Assembly (NCBI GenBank): GCA_021186555.1
Contig: JAJKFL010000011.1
Span: forward strand, 3,726,501-3,790,500
Length of the DNA: 64,000 nt
Direction: 5' to 3'
DNA from: Reticulitermes speratus
Taxonomy: Eukaryota > Arthropoda > Insecta > Blattodea > Rhinotermitidae
Shown: in pieces, positions 53,608 through 64,000 of the stretch
Layout of the letters: the number at the start of each line of letters is the position of its first letter
Numbering within the stretch: position 1 is the stretch's first letter
Notes under the pieces: generated by a model
What the model was told of the DNA's origin: nothing
Seen by the model: only the letters and a program-made list of their open reading frames with translations
Database searches by the model: none
Made by a program: the position numbers and the translations under genes

Positions 53608-55290
53608 GGAAGGTGGAGGTAGATATGTAAGATTTCTAGACGTCGCCACTGTAGAAGGAGGCAATGGTGCGTTATGAATTTAGCTCCAGGGGAAAAGAGT
53701 TTTGCATTCTTAGAAAGGGGATTTCTTAAGACAAATTACACTAAAACAATATATCGTTCTGATATTTATTATAGCAGCATTGCTTTAAAATTTTTTTCCG
53801 AAATACCCTGCTGATAATTTGCCTTGCCTTTTCTTAACCTATAAAGTTCACTGTTAATAATGTATACCATTTTCTGTCACAATAAGAAAATTTCTATTTT
53901 ACCCCCACAATGTCTTTATGCGTTCTTTATGAATATCACAATAATCAGCTGTCATTTCGCTATATATCGTTAACCAATTTTTATAGGGTGGAAAAGCATT
54001 GCGTTATCTATGAGGCAGAAACGGAATTTTTGTATGTAATTTGGCTGAAGGCCAGTCTTCAAACAGTTAAAAAGATCTTAACTCGAGATCAAAAAATTTG
54101 CTTATCCATTATAAGTTCCTCACATCGCTCCCAGTTTTGAGAAACTTATATTATTGCTTGTTGCTTGTGTAGGTGGTCATGTTTTTCGTTTCTTACTAAA
54201 CAGGCTTATAAATATATGTATTATATGCAAAACAAACACAAGTATGAGAGCAGTTATGACTGCTATACGGATTGATCTACTGTGATAATTTACTTATTAA
54301 TCGATGATAAAATTCTTCTACGAAATTCTTAGACAAGGAAAGAGTTTCAATATGCAAATTACTTGGAAGTTATGATGGATAATATTTACTGCATGATCGG
54401 TATATTTTTGTAGAGTACAGGACGTCTGAGGACTTCGCTTGACTAAGGTATTTAGGCGACTTGTTGTTGCCAGTATACTGATAGTATATTTGGTGACGTA
54501 GAGGTCTAGAGTGTTTAGAAATAGTGATAAAGTCTGCGTCCTGACGGCTAAGAATAATAATGACTTATGAATTAATAAAAGAATTATAATGACAGGAAGT
54601 ACTTAATAGAAGGGGATGTAGTGGATTCCGAAGCATAATGTATATTTAATATATTTCAGAAAAAAAGATGCTAAATTGTATTTTCATATGTTATAAATTT
54701 ATTTAGCTCCACCATTTCCTCATTTCTACAAATTTCCCACCTAAATATAAACCAACATTAAACTACCTTATCACAGTATATGAATTTATACAGGACAAGT
54801 GTTTATAACTCAATTCCTTCGAAGCCTGGTTTCTTGACCCTGCCGTCTATAAGCCCGCCACTCTTGTCTCAATATCATCACTTTCCTTCTGTGCCAAAAT
54901 CCCCTCTGTGCCTCCTCAACACGGTACAAGTAATGCCACCTCTAAAAGCCCACTTCTGCCAGTAATGTAATTTCATTATCACCCGAAGCTGCTACTACTG
55001 GGGACACTTCTGTCCCCTTCCAGTGTTGATTCTACAAGAGGCGACGCAAACAAAGGGGAGGATGTCACACAAGGGCTGCAACTTCCCCATCTCCTTGTCT
55101 CTATCTTCTCATATAGGCCAGCAGATGGAGCAATATTGCAAGAGATGTTTACCACGTATGTCGATACAGTAGAGCAAATAATTGAAAGATTGTAATAAAT
55201 CTTCCAGTATCTAAAGTGTATTGCGTTGTGAAAGGAAGTCTGGTCTAAGGAAATGGTATTCCACTAGTAAATGTAAAATATATTTATGTA
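53608..55290. other. Unassigned AT-rich sequence
   Basis: No gene or repeat partner recognised beyond the M4 target duplication. Confidence 0.45.
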
Positions 55291-55302
55291 TACGCTGATG
55301 GA

Positions 55303-55689
55303 GTCGACCTCGGTGGACTAGTGGTTAGCGTGCTCGCCACTGGACCCAAGGTTCGCGGGTTCGATCCCAATCGATGGATTTTAAGGGTGATAAAAATCCG
55401 TAGCACCACTTCCTTCGGAGGGGAAGTAAAGCCGTCGGTCCCATGTCGTAGATTTACGGCATGTAAAAGAACCTTACGAGCATGAATAGAACTAGTAGTG
55501 CTTGTAAGCCAAATTAAGAGGCCATTTCTCACCCAAGTCTCCTGACTGACTGCCAGATGGCTCTGGCATTCACATCAGGATCGAGTTGAAAAGCGCGGCC
55601 AGTCAGCCGGTCCCTGACTGCCGCAAATGCACAAAGACCTCGTAACCTGGGAAAGAGGAGGCCTAAGCCCATATAGGGCTGTCGAGCCA

Positions 55690-55734
<45 letters not shown>
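55303..55734 (+). mobile_element. tRNA-SINE family 2, full length
   Basis: 12-bp duplication TACGCTGATGGA at 55291-55302 and 55735-55746. Head GTCGACCTCGGTGGACTAGT with GGTTAGCGTGCTCGCC, box B CGCGGGTTCGATCCC, body AAGGGTGATAAAAATCCGTA, CACTTCCTTCGGAGGGGAAG, CCATGTCGTAGATTTACGGC, AAGAACCTTACGAGCATGAA, GTCTCCTGACTGACTGCCAG, ATCAGGATCGAGTTGAAAAG. Its last about 40 bp (GAGGAGGCCTAAGCCCATAT then AGGGCTGTCGAGCCAT) match the 3' end of family 1. Tail (TTA)n of about 45 bp. Confidence 0.95.
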
Positions 55735-55737
<3 letters not shown>

Positions 55738-55746
55738 GCTGATGGA

Positions 55747-56384
55747 AAATGACAGTGCACTTTTGCTAGTCTCTACTGAAATGAAATTATTTTGCTAGAT
55801 TTAGTAAGGATTTTAAATAAGGCAATACAACACGGTTTACATACAGTGTGATATCGCTGTATGCGTAAAAACACAGAGGCGGAAACTGAGATGCTGGAAG
55901 GATGTCACCTAGAGAAAGTTGAATTGCTAGTTGTAATATTGTTAGAAATTTGCTTCGTCCATATGTGTATGATGTAACAACTGATCCTCCAAATATTGCA
56001 GCCGATATTTTGGTAATAAATGTTACTTTTTTTAAATTACCGTTTATCAGTGTACAGAGTCATTCAAACAGATGGTAAGAGATTCACATGTTTGTACTAA
56101 AATAGTCAGTAAGCCTACAGTAATGTGACAATATTGATCTTTGGTTAAATACAGACAAACTTCAAGATTATTCCTAACAAATGATACGTATATTATTGTA
56201 GACTAAGTGGTTACTTGACTGTAAATACGCGGAAGGACCAAATTCTTTTAATTACATTTATACCACCTCTGTGCTAGAAAGGACCACTCTCCATTTCCTC
56301 ATGCCTTCTTATACACACTCTATTATTTCTAGATGTTCTGTATTACAATATCTGTAGACCAATCCAACACGTTTGGTCCCTCCT
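55747..56384. other. Unassigned AT-rich sequence
   Basis: No gene seen. Confidence 0.45.
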
Positions 56385-56610
56385 GGGATAGATTGCATTT
56401 TGTTGGTTTGAGTATTGCGTGCTTTGATTGGTAACAATGCACGATATTAACAATATAAAGTGTGTGATATCCACTGCTTGTAAAGGATAGGCCTCTACCT
56501 GATAAAGTTATCTTGTATGTAAACTGTGCGACTACCTGATGATAGTCATAAACATCGGCCGAAACATGTTGTAATGAGCATAAAGTATTCTTGTTATTTG
56601 TGTTAGTCTG
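56385..56610 (+). mobile_element. Single-arm hammerhead-type relic H9
   Basis: Core-like string at 56531-56575: TACC, CTGATGA, a weak stem II, GAAA, ACATGT, T, GTAA. Outer motif CAATGCACGATATTAAC. No inverted partner found, so it is a truncated or decayed copy. Confidence 0.45.
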
Positions 56611-56703
56611 AATATATAAATAAATACAAATATAGCTAAATTGCGAAAATTGCAAAATTATATCGGACACAGGCATAATATTTATTTAATTAATTAATAA
56701 GTA

Positions 56704-56926
56704 TGATCTTCGCTCTTCTCGGATATTACGCAGCGTACATTGGTAGTTATTTACGGACGTTTCGGGACAACATGTTGGTGCCATTTTCAAGGGTAAAGCA
56801 GTCCAAGGCTTCTTGACCCTTGAAGATGGGAATGAAACGTCGGTAAATAACTACCAATCTACGCTGCGTAACATCCCGGAAGAGCAAAGATCCTATTTAC
56901 ACAGCGGCGGAAGCGTGAAATCATTC
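56704..56926. mobile_element. M-family inverted-repeat element M5
   Basis: 8-bp duplication AATAAGTA at 56696-56703 and 56927-56934. Left arm TGATCTTCGCTCTTCTCGGA to TTCAAGGG; right arm CCCTTGAAGATGGGA to TCCCGGAAGAGCAAAGATC. A right-side extension (CTATTTACACAGCGGCGGAA...) is present. The right core has lost most of stem II (TGGGAATGAAACGTCGG). Confidence 0.78.
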
Positions 56927-56934
56927 AATAAGTA

Positions 56935-57532
56935 CTTTTCAGAAATACGAGTAAATAACAGTATAAAATTACATGTTTGTAAAGACCAGAAATCCGTGCG
57001 ATATTAACATAACCTTTATGAGTTTTGCTTGGATCTCCATCTGGTATAAGTAAGGAAATTAGACCAAGAGGACCAATCGTTAAAATATTTGTAACCAAAG
57101 TTAATCTCAGATGTTTTGTAAACGAACCTTTGTTGAGTCTCTAGTGGCAATGATACTGTTAACATTCATACCATAACCATTTTGAGGAATTACTTTCAGT
57201 TTGTTGCGAGAATGCTTTGTGCTTCACGTTCTGTATCTCCGTTAATAGGAACGTTTTCGGTGACTGTACCTCAGTGTGAAAGCCCGGGAGCAAAGCCAGG
57301 TCAAACACTCAAATATTTATCGGTGTGAACCAGTAATGTCATAATACCGGGGGACGAAGTGCCCTGGAGGGAAAAGGATTCCGAGATATTAGATAAAGCC
57401 CGGGTTGTGTGTCTCTGCTGGGTTATAACTCTTCCACAGCCCACGTCGCGCCGCCCCATCAGGCCACGCTAGAAGAACTGCTGTCATTGCTCGCTAAAGT
57501 GGAACATAGCACATTTCGCCTGCACACTGATA
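56935..57532. other. Unassigned sequence
   Basis: No gene recognised. Confidence 0.45.
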
Positions 57533-57534
57533 TA

Positions 57535-57612
57535 CAGGGTATACACCAAAGAATGGTGCGGTTTCAATAGTGAATACTATTGAAACCGCACCATTCTTTT
57601 GTGTATGCCCTG
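57535..57612. mobile_element. 78-bp palindromic MITE, copy 3
   Basis: Same 78 bp, flanked by TA (57533-57534, 57613-57614). Its centre reads AGTGAATACT, the complement of the centre in copies 1 and 2, so it sits in the opposite orientation. The left arm has CAGGGTATACACCAAAG. Confidence 0.9.
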
Positions 57613-57758
57613 TACATAGTTGTCCCTCTGAATACTTAAATTAATCATATTATTTAAAAACCTAGTGAAATCTGTTTTAAAATTGGGAAAGAGATTTTGA
57701 CTGGCATTTCCAACTACGTTTTCCGCATATATTGAACCATCCACTATGATATATTTAT

Positions 57759-58177
57759 AAAAATAATAATACAATAATAACCATGGCTCAACAGCCCTAT
57801 ATGGGCTCAGGCTCCTCTGCTCCTCTTTCCGAGGTTACTAGGTCGTGCGCATTGTGGCAGTTGGTGACTGGAAACTGGCCGCGCTGTTGTTCTATCGATC
57901 CTGATGTGACCGCCAGAGCCATCAGGCAGGCATTCAGGAGACTTGGGTGAGAAATTGGGATTGAATTTTGCTTACGAAACATTTCTATTCATGCCCGTAA
58001 GGTTCTTTTACATGCCGTAAATCTACGACATGGGACCGACGGCTTTACTTCCCCTCCGAAGGAAGTGATGCTACGGGTTTTTATCACCCTTAAAAATCCA
58101 TCGACCTGGTCGGGATCGAACCCGCGAACCTTGGGTCCAGTGACGAGCACGCTAACCACTAGTCCAACGAGGTCGAC
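57759..58177 (-). mobile_element. tRNA-SINE family 2
   Basis: 12-bp duplication TGATATATTTAT at 57747-57758 and 58178-58189. Minus strand: GTCGACCTCGTTGGACTAGT, GGTTAGCGTGCTCGTCAC, box B CGCGGGTTCGATCCCG, then the 55303 body, and the 3' end AGCCCATATAGGGCTGTTGA before GCCATGG and a (TTA)n-like tail. Confidence 0.94.
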
Positions 58178-58407
58178 TGATATATTTATGGGTTATGTTA
58201 AATCGATAATTTTATTGATCATTCATATCATGACCCTTTTATCCGTAAATTTTGAAACCGCAATACCGACTTAGAATAAGTACTTCTCACCTTCGTTTAA
58301 TCCTGTCATATTTTGATATTTTTTTTTAACTATTACTAAAGTCCATATTAGATATAACACAAATAATCAATAATAGACACTGTCCTATTATAGCCTATAT
58401 CATTTAT

Positions 58408-58500
58408 CAGGTCCGCCCAACCAGTAGCTCGCGGGCAACATGTTGCCCGCGACACAGTTTTATGTTGCTAGCGGAGATATTTGAACCAAGAAAATATCTT
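58408..58500 (+). mobile_element. Possible hAT-type terminus with palindrome
   Basis: CAGGTCCGCCCAACCAGTAG runs into the perfect 24-bp palindrome at 58429-58452 (TCGCGGGCAACA and its complement). Zaphod-like hAT elements start CAGGGGTGNCCAACC and then carry a similar CCxCATGTGG palindrome (recalled). No convincing right end or 8-bp duplication found. Confidence 0.35.
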
Positions 58501-59104
58501 TTAACACTTTTCCGTGGAAAAGCTCAGATGAAAAGCTGAAGCAGTTTTGAAAATTATGAGCGGTTTATTTATGGAGACCTACACGATATAATTAAACCAT
58601 TTTTTAAATTGTGCAAAATATAGTTTTACCCTAGCTCATAGGTGCAGAAATTTTCCAAAAACTTGTAATCAACCTCAAAATCCTAGGCGCTAATATGGTG
58701 ACACGAAGCAAGAACTGCAATGAGGACCGACATATATTCGTGTCACTGCACAAAATGTATTCACCAGGGCGAAATGTCGTCCGGGATTTGTGCACCCCTG
58801 CCTTGTCTAGGTTGTGAATTGTATCTTTATGAGTTTGTATAATTATTACTGCATATGGTGTATACAAACAACACAGGTGAATTATACTATAATTTACGTG
58901 TCCTTTATCAGTTTTCGTTGTGTAGTGAATTGCATGCTGGCTCCATGCAGACCACATTTTGCCGAAACTGTTCTCTCCAACATAAAATGCTGAACAAGTC
59001 GAATATATAGATTTATTTCCTACTTTACAGAAACTCCTTTTCCTTCTTCATGCTAGTATACGCTCTATAGGAAAGTAGACGTCATCACTGTTTATGAACT
59101 GCAA
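58501..59104. other. Unassigned sequence
   Basis: No gene recognised. CACCCCTG at 58793-58800 could be the other end of the hAT-like candidate, but the flanking 8-mers differ. Confidence 0.4.
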
Positions 59105-59375
59105 TTGCTCAGTGGTAAAGTAAATAGACTGCCGGCTTGACAAGAGAGGAGTCGTGGCCCATTTGATGTATTTGTTTCACACAAGTGTCCAGACCGTTCT
59201 GAAGCCCACACAACCGCCTATAGAAGGGGTCAGTAGGGTCCTTTTTCCCGGATGTAAAGCGGCCGGGCGTGAAGCTAATCACTCACTTCCGTCTACTGCC
59301 GAAGAAAAAGTGGGTGGACTATATCTCCATTTCCACACATGTTTCATGGCTTTAATACGAACAACTTAAGGTTTA
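59105..59375 (+). mobile_element. tRNA-SINE family 4, diverged
   Basis: ATTGCTCAGTGGTAAAGTAA (box A region), GTGTCCAGACCGTTCTGAAG, CCCACACAACCGCC, GTAAAGCGGCCGGGCGTG, ATCACTCACTTCCGTCTACT, CATGTTTCATGGC. Confidence 0.75.
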
Positions 59376-59409
59376 CTCTACCCTATAGTGAAGTACTCCG
59401 TCAATCACA

Positions 59410-59803
59410 ACTAAACTTTTTTATTGGTTTCAGAATTTGAAATTTTTACGACAGTTTCGGCCAACTTGGCCGTCTACAGGTAATACAAAATTACTATACA
59501 CAAAATACTTGTACTTGGAAAAATATTAGCAAGATAATGTTCTATAAAAAGAATAAGATCTCATTTTTACATACAAGATAATAATATATATTCTATTTTA
59601 TATATTATAATAATGTATATTTAGTATTATATAATGAAGTATTTATATAATAATATAACATTATCTTTTATGTAAAAATTATATCTCATTTCTCATTCAT
59701 TATCTAATTTTCTTCCAAGTATTTTATGTATATTGTTCATTACCTGAAGATGGCCGAAACATGTCGTAAAGACTATTAAATTCTGAAAACAATAAAAATA
59801 TTT
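59410..59803. mobile_element. Inverted-repeat hammerhead element H5
   Basis: Outer arms TTTTATTGGTTTCAGAATTT / TTTTATTGTTTTCAGAATTT. Cores face outward at 59446-59484 (minus: CTGTAGA, GGCCAA/TTGGCC stem, GAAA, ACTGTC, GTAA) and 59738-59770 (plus: CTGAAGA, stem II shrunk to GGCC, GAAA, ACATGT, C, GTAA pairing with TTAC). AT-rich middle without ORF. Confidence 0.65.
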
Positions 59804-60233
59804 ATTTGGATGGACGATTATTTAATTATAGTTAAAATATTATCACAACGGGAAGTTTAGAGTAAAAGTTTACTGTACCATGTTTATTACAGGAAGCGCA
59901 CACAGAGTCGTGGCCTGTTTCCTATTTTATAATAACAAAAAGTGGAAAATTTTTTAATGGTTTTAATGTGATGGTTATTGCCCTGAAGAAGGCATTAGTA
60001 GCTTCAGAAGTGGATTGTGGTTGTCCTGTAGAATTTGTACGAGGGTTACTTAATACACTCTCTGGAGGAATACATAAATCCTCTCTTCTCGCATGTAACT
60101 TCAGTCCCTGAACTAGGGATTAGGGATAAGTATAATGAATTTTGGCTTATGAAAACGTGCAGCTTTGCAAGTGGTTGTTGACTTTACGGAGGACTCAGCC
60201 GCCTTTACGTTAAGAATGTGTCATGCATCTCTT
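59804..60233. other. Unassigned sequence
   Basis: No gene seen. A CCTGAAGAAGGC...GAAG string at about 59982-60020 may be a decayed hammerhead core. Confidence 0.4.
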
Positions 60234-60366
60234 TAACCAACTAATGCACACTTAGTATTCTTTATTATACAATACAAGTTACCATAAAACTAGTCCAACA
60301 TGTTTCGAATCCCTATTTTGGGATCATCAGGAACTTGGATTGTGAATTACACAAATTACAAATCAA
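60234..60366 (-). mobile_element. Single-arm hammerhead-type element H6
   Basis: The outer AACCAACTAATGCACACTTA is shared with H4 and the 23885 element. Minus-strand core at 60292-60338: GTTCC, CTGATGA, stem II TCCC/GGGA, GAAA, ACATGT, T, GGAC. No second arm. Confidence 0.55.
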
Positions 60367-61620
60367 CAATAATGGTACGTTTTAAAGTACAAAGTTAAAA
60401 AGTAGGATATCTCAGTTGTTTTTTGGGTCCACTGTGCATCAGAAGTTGTGTGTCTATGTGTAGATAGCGAGGACACAATTTGATGGATGTACTTTCCACG
60501 AAACGTTTGTTAGCACGTGCCAAAATACATAGTGTCAAATCCAGAAGATTGCAGTAGCCATTTTCGCTGACGCAGAAACCTGAAATAATGCAGATATATG
60601 TCGATTTTTTTTATTTAAATGTAGATATTTAATTTGTTTAGGGCTCTAGAAATGTTATAGGAAAAATTCATTGTACTAACTTTAATGTCTAATATTTATT
60701 TGTACTGTGTTCTTATGTTAAGGGACCAATAATAATGAGCCATATGACGGGATTATTTATTTTACTGGTCGGAAAGGTAACAATACTTTCTGGATATTCA
60801 AGTGTGTTTCGTTTAACAGTTCATGGTTTAAGAACCGTTGGAAAGCGGCGTACAAATTGGATCAGTTATAAAAAGAGAAATGATGACAACATAGCAAAAG
60901 AATGGAAGGATGATTGAAAGACGGAAATAATGGCAGGGAGTGAAATGTTTATAGAAAAATGAATGAGTGCAGCTACTGTAGGAAGATGCATAAAAAAATA
61001 ACTATATATTGGAGCAAGCTTACCAGATGGCGGTAGTGGGCAGTCAGCCATGGTTAGAAGTAGCTTGCATGGTCGACTTCCGGCGACGCACTCTCTGCGT
61101 TATTTGTAGCGAGTTGCGAGACGTGTGGCCTTACCAAACCCTAGGTACGTTAAGAGGAAGCCGTCAGTCAAAGCTGCGGCTTCAGATTGTGGCCACTTAG
61201 CGGCGCCACTGTTTGGGTCGGCTGTCATTCATGAGAACGCGTTTCTAAACATAATGAAACACGCTGAAAAAATAACGACTGTACACTTAATTGCTTTTGG
61301 TGTTTTCTTGTGGAAATAGTGTTAAACCTTGGAAAAGGAAGGAGAAAGGTTACGAAAAAGAAAATATTATTCATAGTTATCGCTTATGTTTTAAAGCATT
61401 AAGACATACTTTGCGTAACTAAAGCAGTTATCTGGTTTGTAAGAACTGTACATTAACACGAATAAAGTAAGAATTGGATAAGAAATTGTCGGATTACTGA
61501 GGGAGTATTATCGCTCTGATTGCAGTATTCGATATCAGTAAAGTCATATTAATTTCTTTCTAGTCTGATCTATTGTTACTCATTGTACGTGTAAAGGGTT
61601 ATTGTTGCACCTCATTACGT
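60367..61620. other. Unassigned sequence
   Basis: No gene recognised. A GC-richer stretch lies at 61020-61240. A possible LINE-like peptide (GKRRTNWISYKKR) at about 60838-60918 is too short to assign. Confidence 0.4.
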
Positions 61621-61629
61621 TCAATGACA

Positions 61630-61800
61630 CATACACACACTCGGTAGGACTCCTTTGGACGGGTGATCAGCTCAACGCAGAGACCTCTACCTGACAACAC
61701 AACACTCACATCCATGCACCCTGCGGGATTCGAACCCGTAATCCCAGCAAGCGAGAAGCCGAAGACCTACGCCTTAGGCGCGCGACCACCGGGATCGGCC
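61630..61800 (-). mobile_element. tRNA-SINE family 1, 3'-truncated
   Basis: Minus strand: GCCGATCCCGGTGGTCGCGC, GCCTAAGGCGTAGG, box B ACGGGTTCGAATCCCGC, AGGGTGCATGGATGTGAG, CAGGTAGAGGTCTCTGCGTT, CCAAAGGAGTCCTACCGAGT. The shared 3' hairpin is missing. Confidence 0.85.
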
Positions 61801-62549
61801 CATGTTAATTTTAATTATTAAATTCAGAAATTAAGTTGAAATATAGTGTTTAATAGTATATATTTTATAAAGTTTTTCAACCCTTTGCATTTCTTAAATC
61901 GGCAAATTTATGAATTTTTCATTTGGGTTTAAAATAAATGTACTTAGTTCATATGGCGCAAATAAGATGTAATAATTTCAGATCTGTCTAAAACAAAACT
62001 TCTCTCGAACATAATCCAAATGACTGTATGTGTCCGTCATATATAAGAATGTATTTAGCCAGTACTTCCACGCAGCATGTCCGTTATATATTTTTGTATT
62101 ATTATATAATCTTCAGAACAATACCTTTCACAAATGACCATAGGCGCAATACAGTTGATGTTTCCTTAAATCTGATGAAAAACTGTAAATCATAAAGTCA
62201 CAAAGTATTAGATGTTGACCTGTAAAGGTATCTTTGTCTTATCACTTAACCTTATATTGGGTTGTATAGAGAATTCAATTTTCATTGCTGAAGCTGTCCA
62301 CAGTATTATGTATCAGACACTGATAACTGTGAAGTCCAAAATGCCTGTTGCTTTTGTTGTTCTTCTTTGTATTTTTTAGATTAGACGCGTTTTTTGTTGT
62401 TATGGTTATATGCCTTTATTTCTGTTATTTTTAATTATCATTTAGGTCTATTTAAATCGAATCTGATTGGTTGTGTTGTGATGGCATTATCGTTTTCAGG
62501 TTACTTGAGAGCATTGTGTCTGAGTGTCTTTAATTTACGTCGTATTAAG
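61801..62549. other. Unassigned AT-rich sequence
   Basis: No gene seen. Confidence 0.45.
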
Positions 62550-62551
62550 TA

Positions 62552-62835
62552 CAGTGATACCTCGGCTAACGAGTGACCCTGCTAAAGAATTTTTCGGCTA
62601 ACGAAGATTTTTTTTCGCTGTTTTTCGGACTCGGCTAACGAATATGGATTCGGCTAACGAATGTTTTAGTGGATGCTCGCGCTAACATAAAGCAGCAAAC
62701 ATGAACGGTCGGGCCATTCCAGGAGCTTATCTTTTCCGTCTGTTGTGTGTGTGACAAAGAAATTCGGCTAACGAAGATTTCGGCTAACAAATGTGATTCC
62801 GGAACGAATTATCTTCGTTAGCCGAGGTATCACTG
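62552..62835. mobile_element. pogo/Tigger-like MITE with iterated end motif
   Basis: TIRs CAGTGATACCTCGGCTAACG(A) at 62552-62572 and complemented at 62815-62835. TA on both sides (62550-62551, 62836-62837). The TIR core CGGCTAACGAA recurs internally at about 62608, 62633, 62650, 62765 and, as CGGCTAACAAA, at 62781. No transposase. The CTCGG-TAACGA end matches recalled pogo/Tigger termini. Confidence 0.85.
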
Positions 62836-62837
62836 TA

Positions 62838-63605
62838 CTTATTCATGGCATCATTGAACATGTGCAGATCTACATTTGGGACTTGTTGTTGTGGTCTGTC
62901 CCAATTCCAGAAATTTTAACTTTTTTTGGATAACCGAAATATAATTAAGTTCACAGAGAGCAGCCACTGGTCCTGATCATCAGCCAGATGAATCCACTCC
63001 AAACATACATATTCTTGCTTTAGAATCTGCTCTATTATTTACCTTATGTCTACATCTAGCCCCCATGTAGACTCAACAAAAAACATTTGCGGTAAGAAAC
63101 TTCGACTCTCTGGAATTTGCCGTGTGATGCAGATGTGGTTAAGGACCTTGCAGTGTCGTGCTCACAGGAAGGGGTGAAGAATTTGGAGACAAGGAAAAGT
63201 CGAGTACAGGTCAAGTGGAAGACGGGTATGAAGGAGAAACGGAATAAGAAGGAGACATTTGTGACTCTAATGATAGGCTGTGGTTCGTTACACTTAAATA
63301 TTAGACAGGCTGCAATGTGCTATAGAACCTTTACGGTAAGTGTTCCAAACTGCTCACAGCATCTTATGTTTGCCTACTGTACACTATGTTAACCTCACAT
63401 GATAATATTAAACAAATGTTATAAATATAAATGTGAAACAAATAAACTTGTTCTTGTGTCTAAACACCAAGTCTGAAAGGCGTATAAGGGAAACTGTCGT
63501 AGTGCTCCACACAATATTTCTCGACACTAAGTGGTCTAGATAGTGTGAGACTCTTTGTAAAGATGGTGGTGAGGTAGAACTTGAGTCTAAGAGGGAGGAT
63601 ACAAG
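62838..63605. other. Unassigned sequence
   Basis: A 91-codon open frame begins at 63117, with no recognisable domain. Nothing else seen. Confidence 0.4.
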
Positions 63606-64000
63606 GGAAAAGAGAGAATGGAGAAAGTATTTAATAAGGAGCTTCACAAGTTGAAATCCTGATCAAATTTTATTCAAATGATCAAATCAAGGAGGATGAG
63701 ATGGGCAGGGCATGTGGCACGTATTGGGGAGAAGAGAAATGCATACAGGGTTTTTTTAGAAAACCAGAAGGAAAGTATCGCTCGAAAGACCTAGACGTAA
63801 ATGGGAAGGTATTATTAAGATGGATCTTAAAGGAATAGATTCGAAGATTTTGAACTGGATTTATCTAGCTTCAGACACTGGGCAGTCATATTTGGGCCGG
63901 GAAATGAACCTTCGGTTACCATTAAAACACGAGGAAGTTTTTAACAACTTTATGAACTATTAGCTAAAGAGGAAGTTTCTGTTCCACAGGATCAATTAAA
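63606..64000 (+). mobile_element. LINE 3'-end relic (lineage B), runs off the window
   Basis: Plus-strand codons with frameshifts: EWRKYLI.., IKSRRMRWAGHVARIGEKRN, AYRVFLENQKE, RPRRKWEGIIKMDLKGI..(frameshifted), LNWIYLASDTGQ and NEPSVTIKTRGSF. WAGHVARxGEKRNAYR is the clearest lineage B signature here. The reverse transcriptase core is not included. Confidence 0.78.

Noticed and set aside
60838..60918. LINE-like peptide GKRRTNWISYKKR
   Set aside because: About 25 codons only; too short and without a tail or second copy.

Overview
The window looks like non-coding, repeat-dense chromosomal DNA from a large arthropod genome, most likely an insect. A cockroach or other blattodean is my best guess, because the SINE read-through peptides (PVGFEPTI...) and the LINE C-terminal peptides (WAGHVAR, WIGHILRRN) resemble ones I recall from predicted proteins of that group; I cannot verify this here. 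I found no host protein-coding exon, no genuine tRNA or rRNA gene, and nothing bacterial. The longest open frames are by-products of tandem repeats.

Layout. 1-4449 is an array of a 51-bp unit. 4450-9400 holds older interspersed repeats: a decayed tRNA-SINE, a mariner-type deletion derivative that keeps the transposase C-terminus, and the 3' end of an RTE-like LINE. 9402-11503 is a 21-bp satellite with higher-order structure. 11.5-27.7 kb mixes SINEs, LINE 3' ends, a PIF/Harbinger-like MITE (17190-17885) and inverted-repeat elements. 27727-28650 is a very homogeneous 34-bp array. 28.7-46.4 kb is rich in inverted-repeat elements, SINEs and LINE relics. 46417-46927 is a 47-bp array. 47-64 kb holds more SINEs, another RTE copy, inverted-repeat elements, a pogo-like MITE and a LINE relic that runs off the window.

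The most interesting signal is a set of about a dozen inverted-repeat elements (roughly 200-660 bp) whose arms carry, pointing outward, a hammerhead-ribozyme-like core: CTGANGA, a short stem-loop, GAAA, a self-complementary ACATGT/ACATATGT/ACGT, then UH and a closing stem. Several have 8-14 bp target-site duplications and a roughly 25-35 bp extension outside one arm. This matches the known architecture of Penelope-like retroelement pseudo-LTRs, but no reverse transcriptase or GIY-YIG frame is present, so these would be non-autonomous ribozyme-bearing units.

The rest is a small TE ecosystem: four tRNA-headed SINE families (two share one 3' end, two share a TTTACC tail), three LINE lineages seen only as 3' ends, a 78-bp almost perfectly palindromic TA-flanked MITE in three copies, and DNA-transposon remnants (mariner, pogo, Harbinger, possibly hAT). 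Coordinates of repeat edges were read by eye; where a target-site duplication is quoted the edge is firm, otherwise allow about 10-30 bp.
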